NCBI GenBank assembly: GCA_947561395.2
Contig: OX387183.1
Coordinates: forward strand, 9,599,402-9,663,401
Source: Buxus sempervirens
Lineage: Eukaryota > Streptophyta > Magnoliopsida > Buxales > Buxaceae
Direction of reading: 5' to 3'
DNA: 64,000 bases
Of this stretch, positions 33,741 to 44,894 are shown piece after piece. Both the position numbers and the translations under genes were made by a program. The notes beneath the pieces are model-generated. The model made no database searches and was not told the origin of the DNA. It worked only from the letters and a program-made list of their open reading frames with translations. Every line of letters begins with the position of its first letter. Within the stretch, counting starts at the first letter, position 1.

Positions 33741-33845
33741 ATGGAGGAAATTCAATCCTCGCGTTTCAGTGGTCGAGATGATGACGTGTTCTACGAAATG
33801 ATCAAAGCGCCCAAGTTTGTGGATTTCACGGTCTCCGATCTTTAA
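33741..33845 (+). pseudogene. Captured first exon of an unidentified plant gene (broken copy)
   Basis: It begins ATGGAGGAA and reads SSRFSGRDDDVFYEMI, then PKFVDFT, and stops at TAA 33843-33845. The copy in the right arm (minus strand, from 37428) stays open to 37186. The text resembles, from memory, the N-terminus of a conserved plant protein of unknown function; a GT-type donor may follow the DDRSW segment. A protein search with the right-arm copy would test this. Confidence 0.4.
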
Positions 33846-34509
33846 TTTCCCGACGATCGTTCCTGGGTTTGCCTGGGGGTGGGTCTGTTCTTTATTTCGC
33901 ACTCTACCTTTCCTGATAATTTCATGATTCGTTTCGTTCAATTAAAAGCGCATCATTTTCCGCTTTTCCCATTGATTCCGTAAGCTCCTACATCCTGTTT
34001 ATAAGCATTTGTGTTTGATTATTTCTCATTTCAACCCTAAAAACAACTTTTGCAAAGCTATGCTTGATATTCAGATTTTCCGTGTAAGTTTATCTCTCTC
34101 TTTTTGAGCTCTCATTTGACTTTTCTTGAGCACCCAGAAACCGAGAAAACCTGTAGGGATCACGAAGATTATTAAGAAAATATAACGAAAGCCGAAAATG
34201 TATGGTTGATTCAATCTTGTTTTTTCTTCACTTTTTATTTTATTGATTCACACCAAATGGATGGGCTTCAAAATCTGCTTCTGTTTCCTAAAACATTGTA
34301 GATATCTCTGGAATTATGGATTTCTGGGTCCTGAATTCTACAGGTTGTGTGTAAAAATCTCATTGGTTTTAATCAATCAAGGCAATAGGAGCATCATATT
34401 GATGACACAATAGGCTAATAGTACAATAAAATGTAGGGTTCTTCTGCTTCTTTCTTGGGATCAATATAGTTCTGATCTTTATTCTCTCTTCTTTTCTTGA
34501 TTACTGTAG

Positions 34510-35350
34510 GATGGACCGGTTGGTGCAAGACCAGAATAAACAATTCACCATTTTCTATAATGGGCATGTTTGTATCTCCGATGCAACAGAGATTAAGGTA
34601 CCTATACGCAATAATTTTTATACCTTTTGCAAGAGATTTACATTATCTTTATGTAAAGCTTGGAATTCTCATGACTCAGTTCGGGGTGGGAAGTGTCCTT
34701 ATAGACCTAGCACAAATCTTGTTCGAACCCATGAAATAGGGTTTTAAGGGATCAAGTAAACACAACCACACCATCACAATCCAAAAGGGATCCTTGATTA
34801 ATTCTATACCCAAAGATGATAGATTCATGACTTAATATATTACCGAAAATTTCTTTTTTATTTAAGAAGACGAAGAAGAATTCAATTTCATGCAATTGTG
34901 ATATTCAAAATTCTTGCATTATTTGTTTGAATTGCTAATTGTTACATTATAATATACTTGTATCGAAACTGAGCTTTGTATATATTTGAAGAAAGGGAGT
35001 GAAGTGGTTATAACCAATTAGTAATTTTGTTTTTGAAATGCAGGCTAAAGCTCTGATAAAGTTTTTAAGTCAACAAACTGAAAGAAAGATGGACACGCCA
35101 CAATAGGAACCCGTTTCGCAGACCATGCAATCTCTGGGGTACAGCCCTCCAAGTTTTCGTGAAAAGATCACTGCAAAGGTTTCTCCAAAAGAAAGAACAG
35201 AATCCAGGCAGCTTCCCCCTACAATTGATTGTAGAATTTACAGTGCTAAATTTTGGGGAGATACCAAAGTAGGAGTTCCTTTTAGCAGAAGGGCATGTAA
35301 CAAAAAAGATGTGTTTGGTGGGGAGATACCAAGTAGGAATTCCTTTTAGC
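34510..35350 (+). pseudogene. Captured TIFY/JAZ-like gene fragment (two exons)
   Basis: TIFY-domain proteins include JAZ repressors of jasmonate signalling. After an acceptor TACTGTAG, the exon 34510-34597 encodes QFTIFYNGHVCISDA, with the exact TIFYxG core. It ends ATTAAG|GTACC. The next exon starts at 35044 after AAATGCAG, in phase, with AKALIKFLSQQT. This intron position, just before an AKA-like alanine run, matches JAZ genes. A TAG then follows after about 20 codons (near 35104), and the frame reopens to 35347. No Jas motif was recognised. It is a fragment in a transposon, so it should not be counted as a functional JAZ gene. Confidence 0.68.
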
Positions 35351-36257
35351 GAAAGGGATGTAACAAAAAAGATGTGTTTGGTAATGTAAATGCATAAATG
35401 CTTATCCATAACACAACCAAAAAAGCTTTAAAAGCATTTATTCAAAAAATTCAACTTTATGTGGTGCTTAAATTTTAACATAGTTCATCCTTAGATTATT
35501 GAGTTCTAGATATTGATGCTAAATGTTAGTTAAAACCATTTTTTTTTTAAAAAAATGCTGCTTTGCTTAATGATATTCCGTTTTATAATTGAAAATTTAT
35601 TTTGGCCTGAAACTTACAATTTAGAGCTGGTTTGTGGCACACATAAAAAGAGCTCTCCGAATAAGCTAACTCATGTGTGTTACCTACCTTTATAATATAG
35701 TTAATACAAAAACAAATCCATTTTTCTTTTCATAATGTTTTTTTTATAGACAATCCCTCATCATTTGTGACAAAACCACTCTTGCTTTATCAGGCTTCAT
35801 TCCCTCATATATAAAGATTGGAAGCAAATTAAAGGTTTGAGGTTGGAAGTTTTGCCCACGGAGGAAAGATTCACGTTATACATTCAAGTGTCAAAAATGA
35901 TCTCCATTATTTTTGGACTTGATACCCACCCGAATGATCATTTGGCTTTGCATAAACTTAGTATTTCAACTATGATGATCTGAAATTTGTTTGTTTTGTT
36001 TTGTGTGTGACCTTATTTGGGCTTCTTACATCCATCTATCTCTCACCTAGGCTCCCAAAGAATAAAGTGATCGATTGAACCGAATTGCTCCGGTATCCTA
36101 TTTTGAGTGTTCCATGCTTGCAAAATTTAAGTGACCTGTGAGAAATTATGTTGCTTTTGGAATTGTGGTCATCTCAATGTGATCACTAAGGCCAAAATAG
36201 AATGTAAATTACTTCCTTTGAATTCAAGTTGCAAGACAATGAATAAGGAAGACATCT
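35351..36257. other. Pack-MULE middle, no gene recognised
   Basis: AT-rich sequence, including a repeated GTAACAAAAAAGATGTGTTTGG (two copies near 35300 and 35355, given here as their shared GTAACAAAAAAG start). No protein similarity was recognised. Confidence 0.45.
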
Positions 36258-36690
36258 TTAATGAACAAGCTCCCTGTAAAACCTTATTTCTGCCTCAACC
36301 CAAACAATGAAACTATAACAAAAAAATTGGTTACAAGTGATTTCGTTGAGGATACAGCATCCATTTAACGCCATAGTCAACTCAAACTCATCATGTAGCA
36401 TTTGGAGCACCTTTCTTATTCCACACTCACCTTCAGCAGCCAAAGAGAACACCACAGACCTTCCAATCCGAGATATAAAGCAGGATCAACTGGTAAAATC
36501 GCCTACAAGAAGAGAAAGTATAGGAGCTTACGGAACTCATCTTGTGCAGCTTTGACAACCTTAAAATACAGCAATAATGAAAAGTTATATCAAATAAATA
36601 CTAACTGATATTTTGAGTAAATAGAAGAATTGACAATTACCTCTTCCAGAGCCATAATAGTTGCACGACCATTCCCTCTTTCAAAGCAGC
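36258..36690 (-). pseudogene. Captured glycolate oxidase fragment
   Basis: Glycolate oxidase is the peroxisomal photorespiratory FMN enzyme. On the minus strand, exon text ATIMALEE ends at a GTAATT donor (36640), VVKAAQ begins after TTTTAAG (36560), and [19 protein letters not shown] then [13 protein letters not shown] follows (36455 onward). These match the C-terminal part of plant glycolate oxidases. The segment between VVKAAQ and [10 protein letters not shown] is missing or scrambled, so about 40 residues are lost. The frame ends in unrelated sequence at 36258. It is a gene scrap carried by the MULE. Confidence 0.78.
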
Positions 36691-36730
36691 ATAAAGAAAA
36701 TCTATTGTTTTAAACAGGATGGAGGACCCT

Positions 36731-37885
36731 ACATTGCATTGTACTACAATTAGTCTATTGTGTCATCAATATGATGCTACTATTGCCTCTAATTGATTAA
36801 AACCCATGAGATTTTTAGACACAACCTGTAGAATTCAGGACCCAGAAATCCATAATTCCAGAGATATCTACAATGTTTTAGGAAACAGAAGCAGATTTTG
36901 AAGCCCATCCATTTGGTGTGAATCAATAAAATAAAAAGTGAAGAAAAAACAAGATTGAATCAAGCATACATTTTCGGCTTTCGTTATATTTTCTTAATAA
37001 TCTTCGTGATCCCTACAGGTTTTCTCGGTTTCTGGGTGCTCAAGAAAAGTCAAATGAGAGCTCAAAAAGAGAGAGATAAACTTATACGGAAAATCTGAAT
37101 ATCAAGCATAGCTTCGCAAAAGTTGTTTTTAGGGTTGAAATGAGAAATAATCAAACACAAATGGTTATAAACAGGATGTAGGAGCTTACGGAATCGATGG
37201 GAAAAGCGGAAAATAATGCGCTTTTAATTGAACGAAACGAATCATGAAATTATCAGGAAAGGTAGAGTGCGAAATAAAGAACAGACCCATCCCCAGGCAA
37301 ACCCAGGAACGATCGTCGGGAAATGAAAGATTGAAGACCGTGAAATCCACAAACTTGAGCGCTTTGATCATTTCGTAGAACACATCATCATCTCGACCAC
37401 TGAAACGCGAGGATTGAAGTTCCTCCATATGTCCTTTTCTGAATAAACCGGAAAAAGAGATTGCTTAGTTCGTTTTCTCGTGATTCCGATCTGGGGCTTC
37501 AGAACTCTATAGAAGGTATTGTGGAAGAGTTTGCAGATGAAAGGAGGAGACGAAGGACCTTACTCGATCAGCTGCTGTTTGTGAAACGGTGTCTGAAAAC
37601 CGATGAAAGGAGAGAAAGAGAGAAACGGAGGTTAGGGAAAGGTGGTCGTTTTGGAATAGTGGAAGAGGTTTGTCGCAGTCGAGGAGAGGGCGCGTCAGTC
37701 GAGGCACAGCCATCGACTGTCGCGCTCTAATAAAAAATTAATATTTTTAGGTAAATGTCTAACGTCGTCGGAGTTTTGGCTTCTGATCACGTGGCACTGA
37801 TACCGCAAATTTGCTGATATGGCACCACATAATTGGTTACGGGTTGGTCAAAATTATGAGTCCGACCGGTAGATAATCCAAGTCC
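36731..37885 (-). repeat. Right terminal inverted arm of the Pack-MULE
   Basis: It is the inverted partner of 33290-34440. It carries the less damaged copy of the captured first exon (37428 to 37186, minus) and the charged ORF (37461-37730, plus). Confidence 0.85.
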
Positions 37886-38033
37886 AAGGAAAAGAGGCTC
37901 GGGCTTACGTGGCTGCCTCGTCCAGCCACGCTCACCTGAGCCTCTGTGTTATTATTTGTTTTTCTTTTTTATTAAAATATCGTTCTGTTTTTTTCTTCTT
38001 TCTTTCTCTTTTTTTCTCTCATCTAACCCATCT

Positions 38034-38185
38034 TTCTCTTTCTCACCTGTCATTCTCTTCCTCACTCCCTCATCCATCTACACCATATTAGGTGCAATTG
38101 CAGGTCACCTTCTCGAATGTTCTAACGAGTTGGCAGTGAAGAAGGCAAATTGTTGGGATTTTTTCTCATTTTTTCCTCTCTTAAC

Positions 38186-38225
<40 letters not shown>

Positions 38226-38345
38226 TGTTGTTCTCTTCCTCACTCCATCATCAGTCTACAGCGTATTATGTGCGATTGCAGGTCACCTTCTCGAATGTAC
38301 TAACGAGTCGGCGGTGAAGAAGGCAAATCGTTGGGATTTTTCTCA
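38034..38345. repeat. Tandem duplication (period about 184 bp) with a (TC)n tract
   Basis: A block with CACCTGTCATTCTCTTCCTC / CACCTGTTGTTCTCTTCCTC and GCAGGTCACCTTCTCGAATG occurs twice. A TC dinucleotide run lies at about 38190-38222 between them. Within the Helitron. Confidence 0.75.
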
Positions 38346-39894
38346 CTCTAAAATATAAGCCCCAAAACAACTCTTTTCCTAATCCCACCACCTCCCTTCT
38401 CTTAAACAAAGATGACACACTTGAAGATGAACTAGCCGAAGTCGAAAATCATACACCGGTTCCTTGATTTCCAAAGTGCAAATCAAGCTATTCGCCATTA
38501 AAGCTGCGAAGAAGAAGTTCGTGGGGATCTATTTGTACGGGCAGCCGTGGGAGTTTCTGAGCTCAAGAAATGTCGGTGTCCGAGTCATATGGAGGTCGAA
38601 TATAATCTCAGCCTTGGAGTGACTCAGCTTCATCGTCGGTTAACCGTGGATAAAGTTTTTTTATGTGTATAGCATTTCAGCCAATTCCGAAATGGACTTC
38701 AAAGACGAGACTGCATTTCTTGGAACTCGATATAACCAATTAGAAGCACCTCAATCCATATCAATGCGGTAAGGGAGAATGGAAGAGAAAACCCTAGGTA
38801 CGCCCCCTCAGTCAGCTCTATCTGATTGAGCAAACCAAGGAGACCCCATATTCCGGCCTTCCGCGATTTTCAGAGGATTGGTAAGGAGACCCCATCTTTC
38901 TTTATTCTCTAAATCTGATTTTTTTTTCTCTATTCTCTCAAATTCTTTTATTTTATTAGGAGCCATCGGCTGCGTAAAGGGAAGAGATACTCTAAACAAT
39001 TCTTCTCTTCAATAAACAACCCTAGGTGGGAAACTCAACCCCATATTTCTTCTCTAATCTCCCTATCTCTTTTATTTTTTTCCTCTATGCTCTAAATCCC
39101 CATATTTCAGAGAGCTTGAGCAGAGCAAAGCATGGCTTTGAGAACTGCGATTTTCAAAAGATTGATCTGGAGACAATCGGTGTGGGTTCAACACAATAAT
39201 ATGCAGATAGGAAGGTTGAAATAGACGTGGATGCTATTTTGTTTGTCTAATTGATGATTTTGTTATAGATTGGCCGATCTTGATTCTTCTTGCCAAATTC
39301 CAGAAGGTTCGAATCGAAATAAAAATTAACCCATGTTTTGTTTTGTTTTATGTTTTTTTCGTTTAGGTTTTAATCGGTTGTGTCATTTGTTTTAGATCTC
39401 ATTGTTATTCTATTTGCATTTTGAGTTTGGTTGTGTAACGATTCTTTGATTAGTTTTTCCTTTTTTACTGTTAATATGTTATTGTATTTACTGCGAAAAT
39501 TTTGTTATTAGTCATGTATTCATGTTGTGCTGAATTTGTTTATTGATGAATTACATATGTAATTTGATTTAGGAGTTCAAATTTTGTTTCTTTGCTAATG
39601 AATTTCCAGGTTAAATCATTTAGATTTTATAACTCTACTGTTGTGCGCCTGGTAGTTCACTGTGTAAGAGTCCAGCTTTTCATGGTGGGTTGCTTGATCC
39701 ATCTGTTCTTGGCGCTTTTCACGGTGGGTTGCTTGATCCATTTGTTTTAGAAATCAAATCGCCCAGTGATGTAGTTACTTTACAGCTGATTTATTGATTG
39801 GATGAATTGATCTACGATTTGCTTGATTTAAGTTTAGTGATTGGTTTGGTAGACTTCTACAAATGCTTGATCTCCTGATTTGATGTTTTTTTAG
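38346..39894. other. Helitron interior, coding-like scraps not identified
   Basis: A stretch near 38480-38620 could encode a short basic peptide (IKLFAIKAAKKKF), and one near 39131 begins ATGGCTTTGAGAACTGC. A 30-bp phrase around GGTGGGTTGCTTGATCCAT is repeated (about 39685 and 39725). None is recognised. Confidence 0.35.
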
Positions 39895-40913
39895 GTGGAT
39901 GTTAAACTATCAAATGGTTGCTTAGCTAGAGCTGCTCTTCAAAGCGGTGGATCCACAGGTAACCAAAGGATCTCTGATTCCATCATCAAAATTTCAGGTT
40001 TTTTATAAATGAATCCAGAATATTTTGGTGTTAAAGTGTTTCAAAATTGAAAGATTTGTGGCGATGAGTATGGTAGTTATGTTAAAGTTTTTGGAGTTGC
40101 ATATAATGTGATAAAAGTTAAAAACCTCATATATAAGTAAAGTTTTTGCTGATGGTGTAATTGTTTAGCTTACAGATCTTTACTTCGTGGATTGCTCATA
40201 GCTCATAGACGGCATTAATTTTCAGGAACTTATGAAGCACTTGAACTAAAAGATGGAGGGTCTGACTACCTTGGAAAAGGTGTATTGAAGGTCGGTCCTT
40301 TTATTTTTTTTTTCAACTCGAGATTGTGATGGTACACAAATCCTTATCAGCCATGTTTGTTTATAAAAAGATAATTAACATTGTTAGTATTCCCATCAAA
40401 TGCTTCTTCCGAATATAAGCTGATGCTTTTAATTTTTATACGTGCATGTGTAGGCTGTTGAGAATGTTAGTACAATTATTGGACCTGCATTGATCAGAAA
40501 CGTTTGTTGGTCGATCATTTTTTTTTAATTTATTCCATCAATATTAGTATAATCAGACATTGAGAAGCCAACCCTCATGATCAAGGTTTAAGGGGCATAC
40601 TGACTTGAGAAATTATTCTCAATTTTATGATGTTCACTTCTAACTTGGCACTTGGGTCTCTCCAACCATAATTGGCTTGGATAACTTCCAACTTGATCAG
40701 TGAAGTGTTTTAACTTTTGTAGTATTTGATTGAAAGTTAAGAAGTATATGATTATGTGAAAATTTTCATTTTACAATTAATTTGTGTCTTTTGATCCACT
40801 TAGGCGAAGTCTCTTTCATTAAGCAGGATCCAACTGAACAGACCAGTATTGACAACTTTATGGCACAAAAACTTGATGGAATAGTAAATGAGTGAGGTCG
40901 GTGCAAACAAAAG
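39895..40913 (+). pseudogene. Captured enolase fragment, four exons
   Basis: Enolase converts 2-phosphoglycerate to phosphoenolpyruvate. Four exons with GT-AG borders match the plant enzyme near its N-terminus: 39895-39958 (VDVKLSNGCLARAA), 40226-40290 ([18 protein letters not shown]), 40454-40501 (AVENVSTIIGPALI) and 40827-40913 (DPTEQTSIDNFM, KLDGIVNE). Exon phases agree. Replacements such as LQSGGSTG for the usual VPSGASTG, and TGA at the Trp codon after VNE, show it is dead. The first exon and the catalytic C-terminal barrel are absent. This is typical of Helitron gene capture, introns retained. Confidence 0.85.
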
Positions 40914-42190
40914 GTAAATGAGTATACTGCTCTTCCTTCCCTCATCTCCAATTTCATCGCCTTCCTTCTTTAATCTTCTCGCATTTCCATATCCCTTTCA
41001 ACTTTGTTTTTTAGAGTTTTTGTTTTTAGTGTTTTTGTTTGTGCTGCCTTTGTTGGTTCTGCTGTTCTTTTCTTTGTTTTGCAGGTTGTTGTAGTGCACA
41101 CAATTGGGCATATTGCTACGCGACGAGTATGTCAAAGGTGGCGGTTTCTTTACTCACATCATCAAGAGTGGTGAGCCTGCCTTAAGTGTTATGGTCTTGA
41201 GGTTTCTCTTGCCTGCAGTGTTTTTGGTTTTATGGACAAAGACAGAGATGGTAAACTTCTCCTTAAAGTGAAGGTCCCAGAATGGCAAAGAAGGGGCTGC
41301 TAGAGTGACTGAACAGCTGGTTTCCAGGAGCCTCTGCCCAAACCTGTTTCCGAAACAACCGAACTAGAACCAGAAATTCTAGCACAAATGAATAGCAGAG
41401 CTCATCCTAGCTGAGGATGAAGACTCTCTCCCTTTGAATGAAAATTTTGATTTTGATTTTTGTTTGAATGTTTTTTTTATCCCTTTTTTTAAGGAGTCCT
41501 TTACTTAGTTGTTGATGAAGATCGTAGATATGTGTGAATTGAGGAGATTGGGATCTCAGGGAATAGCATATGGTGCCGAAATTCGTTCCATCTATGGAAG
41601 GTATTTAATTCTTTATCCAATCTTTATGGTTATTATATTTTAGAATTTTAAATTAAAGACCAGAAGAGGTTTATTTAAAATATATTTAAGTTGTATTGCT
41701 TATGTGATGTAATAAAAAAAAGGGGTTGGGAAAGAAGAGAAAACAATGACAGAAAATAGGTAGGGGAAAGAAATAAAATTTAGGTCACTACAATAAAAGC
41801 ATTGAGAGGGGAAAAAAAAGACATAAAGACGAAGTAGCATGGATAAAATGATGTGAGTCCATACTAACTTAATTTGGTTATGCAATTTACACAAGTTAGT
41901 CTATCATTAATGACCAACTTAATCTATGGTGAATTTGTGTATATAAATTTAAAATACACATTTTATTTTCTGTTGGAAATACTTCAGTTCTGCATTACTT
42001 TTAACAACATTTCCTATTATTTCCTTCTGTATATTTATATCAACGTTGTTATCTCAATTAGATTGGTTCTTTATCATCAAAAAATAAAGAAATTAGATGT
42101 CACAAAAAATTAGGAAAAATAGAATAATGAGAAAAAAGGGTGTGAAGCTATAAAAGAGAATACATAGGAAGAAATAAAAGATTAATAAAG
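40914..42190. other. Helitron interior, unidentified coding-like pieces
   Basis: At 41085-41240 a frame after a TTTGCAG border reads LLRDEYVKGGGFFTH. At 41240-41420 are KVKVPEWQRRG-like and EPEILAQMNSRAHPS-like pieces in different frames. They look like captured exons, but I cannot name the genes. The rest is AT-rich. Confidence 0.3.
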
Positions 42191-42194
42191 GGGG

Positions 42195-42540
42195 AATTGG
42201 TTTTTAGTGATACTTTTTAAAAATAGCTTTGATTCAATCACTAAATTTTTGATAATTAGGAATTAGTAATACTTTTAAAAAATAGGTGAGACTAAGAATC
42301 ATTTTAATGTTTACATAGGACCTCTTCCAAAAATGCCCTCAAAACACGTCTTAACCTAATTAAAACATGATAATAAACAAATCATTTTACAAGTATGTTG
42401 AGGGCATTTTTTGAAGAAGTCCTTCGTCAACAGTAAAATGATAGTGATTCACAATTATTTCTAGAAAAGTATCACTAAATTTCAATTACTAACAATTTTG
42501 TGATTGAATCAAGATTATTATTAAAAAGTATAATGAGACA
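42195..42540. repeat. Foldback MITE, about 340 bp
   Basis: Two arms of about 150 bp are inverted copies. Shared parts include GATTCAATCAC, TAGTGATACTTTT and AAAAATGCCCTCAA. It lies inside the Helitron. Diverged relatives are at 46955-47090 and 63105-63240. Confidence 0.65.
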
Positions 42541-43640
42541 ATCGGTTAATGATGATGTGAATTTTGTTCCCAACCGAAGCATTATTTCCCATTGAACATG
42601 ATCTTTTTCATTTTCACAATCTCATTCAAGTTTCTATGGTATCTTTATTCCAAGAAATAAAGGAACTATATCTCTAGTCTCTTATTTGATCATTGTTTAC
42701 AACACTAAGCATTTTTCATGACTTATTTGTGCTAAGAATCATGAAGATGGATTCTTCCTTCAAGTGACAATATATGTTGTTAATTTTTCCATCTTTGAAT
42801 AGACATTTTCTTTTTAGAGGATCAGTTTTTTTAATTGAGTTACTTTTATGTACTATAGGCATATGGTAACAGGGCAAAACTAGGAGCATGAACTAAAGGT
42901 ATTAAGGATGCTGAGAAGTGTATTGTGCTTCATCTAACACTTTTTGAAGTTTGCAGAGGAAAGTAGTCCAGTTTTGCATGAAGTTATATGACAAAGCTTT
43001 GGAGACTTACGAGGAGTGACTAAATGATGTCCTACTAATCAGGAGCTGTTGGATGGTGTTAAACTGTAATATTGATTGAGTATGCATTACAGTTATCAGA
43101 GTTTTACTATTCTGTATATAGTGTTTGAATCATTAATATTGTAATATTTTCACAAATCTGAATTTTTTTTATGTCATATTTACTCTCAGCAAAAGTCACG
43201 CAAAGATTTTTAGGACTTCATTTGTAAGTTCATTTGCCTTGACTGTCATATTTAAACCTGTAAATATGACAAAATTGTGACAGTTATAGAAGTGTCGTGT
43301 GCTTTTTCGAGCCCACATTTATTTAATTCCTTCATTCCTTTGCTGAATATGTGATATGCCTTGCCTTTCATCATGTTACTTATAAGCATTTATATGTTTA
43401 TAGTTAAAAGATAATTTTTATATAGATCCAATTTCCTCTTAACCCAGCAACCTTTAATTAGTTCTTTCACAAAATTGTCTTGCCTTTTATCGAAGTAAAC
43501 TATAAATATTTGAATGTTGATTATCTAAAAATCTCAATTTTTTTTGGAAAATTAAAAAAATTTATACAAATATCTATGTTAATAATTGCTTTTCTTATAT
43601 TTCCTAATGTTTATAAAAAATTTTTTCAAACTATCATATG
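42541..43640. other. Helitron 3' interior, no gene seen
   Basis: AT-rich DNA. A few coding-like words near 42880-43030 could not be assigned. Confidence 0.4.
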
Positions 43641-43653
43641 TATTAAATATATT

Positions 43654-43683
43654 TCCCGTGAATAGCACGGGTTCCAATGCTAA
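43654..43683 (+). terminator. Helitron 3' terminus: hairpin plus CTAA
   Basis: CCCGTG, a short loop ending in a G, and CACGGG form a hairpin, with CTAA ten bases later and T beyond. This is the transposition terminator of Helitrons, not a transcription terminator. Confidence 0.7.
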
Positions 43684-44161
43684 TATAAAAGAAAGTGAAA
43701 CACTCTCTTTTATATATAGGAATAAGATAGATAGAATAGATCTCGCACAAGTGATGATTGTTGCACTTGGATAGTAGGGAACTTAATATGGTGCCTCATG
43801 GCCGAAGCAGAGGGGACGTTGCAGGCAAAGGTGACGGATGATTTCATCTTTTTGTTTTTTTCTTTTTTCTGATGAACTAGCCATGCTATGCACTTTCATT
43901 AACAAATAACAATAATACAAGAGCATTGGCCAATAGCCAGGATAACACATTGATCAAACAAAAACCATAAAAAGAAGATGCAGGATAACATAGCATCTAA
44001 AAACTCAAACCAAACTGTTGCAAATCTTAACCAAATGTTGGACTTGATGTCAAAACCACATAAAATCACCCAAAAAATAGGGGTAAGATCTGATGAAGGG
44101 GTTTGTATACAAACGGATTAGAGATCCCAAAAGAAGGGCTAAAATCATCACCGTCAAAGAC
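43684..44161. other. Intergenic DNA, no gene seen
   Basis: AT-rich sequence between the Helitron end and the small hAT MITE. No feature could be supported. Confidence 0.5.
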
Positions 44162-44169
44162 ATGATGAG

Positions 44170-44486
44170 CAGTGGCGGAACCACGTTGGGTGTAGGGGGC
44201 GCAATTGCCCCCCCTAAATTTTTGGAATTTTAATAAAAATTTTTTTATATCAAATATCTTATTTGCCCCCTTGTAATTTTTATTTGCCCCCACCTAAATT
44301 ATTTTCTCTCTTGACTCTCACTGCATCCAACTCTCGCCCTAAGCCCGTCTCTCCATCTCTCTCATTTCCCTACCCTCATCTAAATTACTTTGTAATGTAG
44401 TATTTTTAATGTAAGATTTTTTTTTTCAATTAACTCATTTGATATATTATTTTGCCCCTAGATTTGGAGTCTTGGTTCTGCTACTG
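44170..44486. mobile_element. hAT MITE, 317 bp, ATGATGAG target duplication
   Basis: Ends are CAGTGGCGGAACC and, inverted, CAGTAGCAGAACC. ATGATGAG flanks it exactly at 44162-44169 and 44487-44494. It has no coding capacity; GCCCCC-type runs lie inside. Confidence 0.9.
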
Positions 44487-44720
44487 ATGATGAGGGATAG
44501 GAGAATAATTGGAGAACTGATACTCATCCCAGTAAAGAAATGCAACTGGTAGAGTGTTTGAAAGATGCCATGGAACTAGCGTCTCCCTTTGACAAAACCT
44601 TCCAAATAAAATAACCAGAAATACAAACTAAAAAAGACACACGAAATCGAATCCACCGACAGGGAGCTGCTCCAACAAAACCATCCATTTCCCAGGGCCG
44701 AAAAAACCCACAAAAAACCA

Positions 44721-44894
44721 TCAACAAACACTCTCAATATGAGCGATGCAACCAGCAACCAACAAAAGCAAACCAAGGGAAAGGATAAACATGGGGGTTG
44801 CATTATCTGATGATCCACCAATGCTTAAACATCTGCAGCCCCCCTCGTCGTCCCCATCAAGGTCGTCTGAATCATCCTCCATTTTAGTAGCCAT
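44721..44894 (-). CDS. Possible 57-aa acidic single-pass membrane peptide
   Basis: Starting at ATG 44894, the peptide has an acidic stretch (MEDDSDDLDGDDEGG), a Cys-Arg-Cys motif, and a hydrophobic C-terminal segment (MFILSLGLLLLVAGCIA). The frame is open further upstream to 45368, but that part is low-complexity and unconvincing. I do not recognise a family; it could be a gene relic or chance. Confidence 0.22.
   Translation of the reverse strand: MATKMEDDSDDLDGDDEGGCRCLSIGGSSDNATPMFILSLGLLLLVAGCIAHIESVC

Larger units (their letters stand above)
33290..34440 (+). repeat. Left terminal inverted arm of the Pack-MULE
   Basis: It is an inverted copy of 36731-37885. Matching blocks continue to ATGTAGGG near 34437. 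It holds two back-to-back ORFs (33439-33705 minus; 33741-33845 plus). Confidence 0.85.
33290..37885. mobile_element. Pack-MULE, 4596 bp, with about 1.15-kb inverted arms
   Basis: Ends are GGACTTGGAT and, inverted, ATCCAAGTCC. Nine-base flanks AAGGGAAAG (33281-33289) and AAGGAAAAG (37886-37894) match at 8 of 9, fitting Mutator-like elements. Left arm 33290-34440 and right arm 36731-37885 are long near-identical inverted copies. There is no transposase. The arms and the middle carry pieces of host genes: an unidentified first-exon-like ORF, a TIFY-domain gene and glycolate oxidase. Confidence 0.85.
33270..43683 (+). mobile_element. Probable non-autonomous Helitron with captured gene fragments, hosting a Pack-MULE
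   Basis: The left end begins TCTATTATATAAAG after an A. The right end has a hairpin (CCCGTG, loop, CACGGG) about 10 bases before CTAA, followed by T. Helitrons typically start TC, end CTRR after a hairpin, and insert between A and T. Without the MULE the element is about 5.8 kb. It contains enolase exons and other coding-like pieces but no Rep/helicase. Helitrons make no target duplication, so the ends rest on motifs alone; a search for another copy with the same ends would settle it. Confidence 0.7.
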
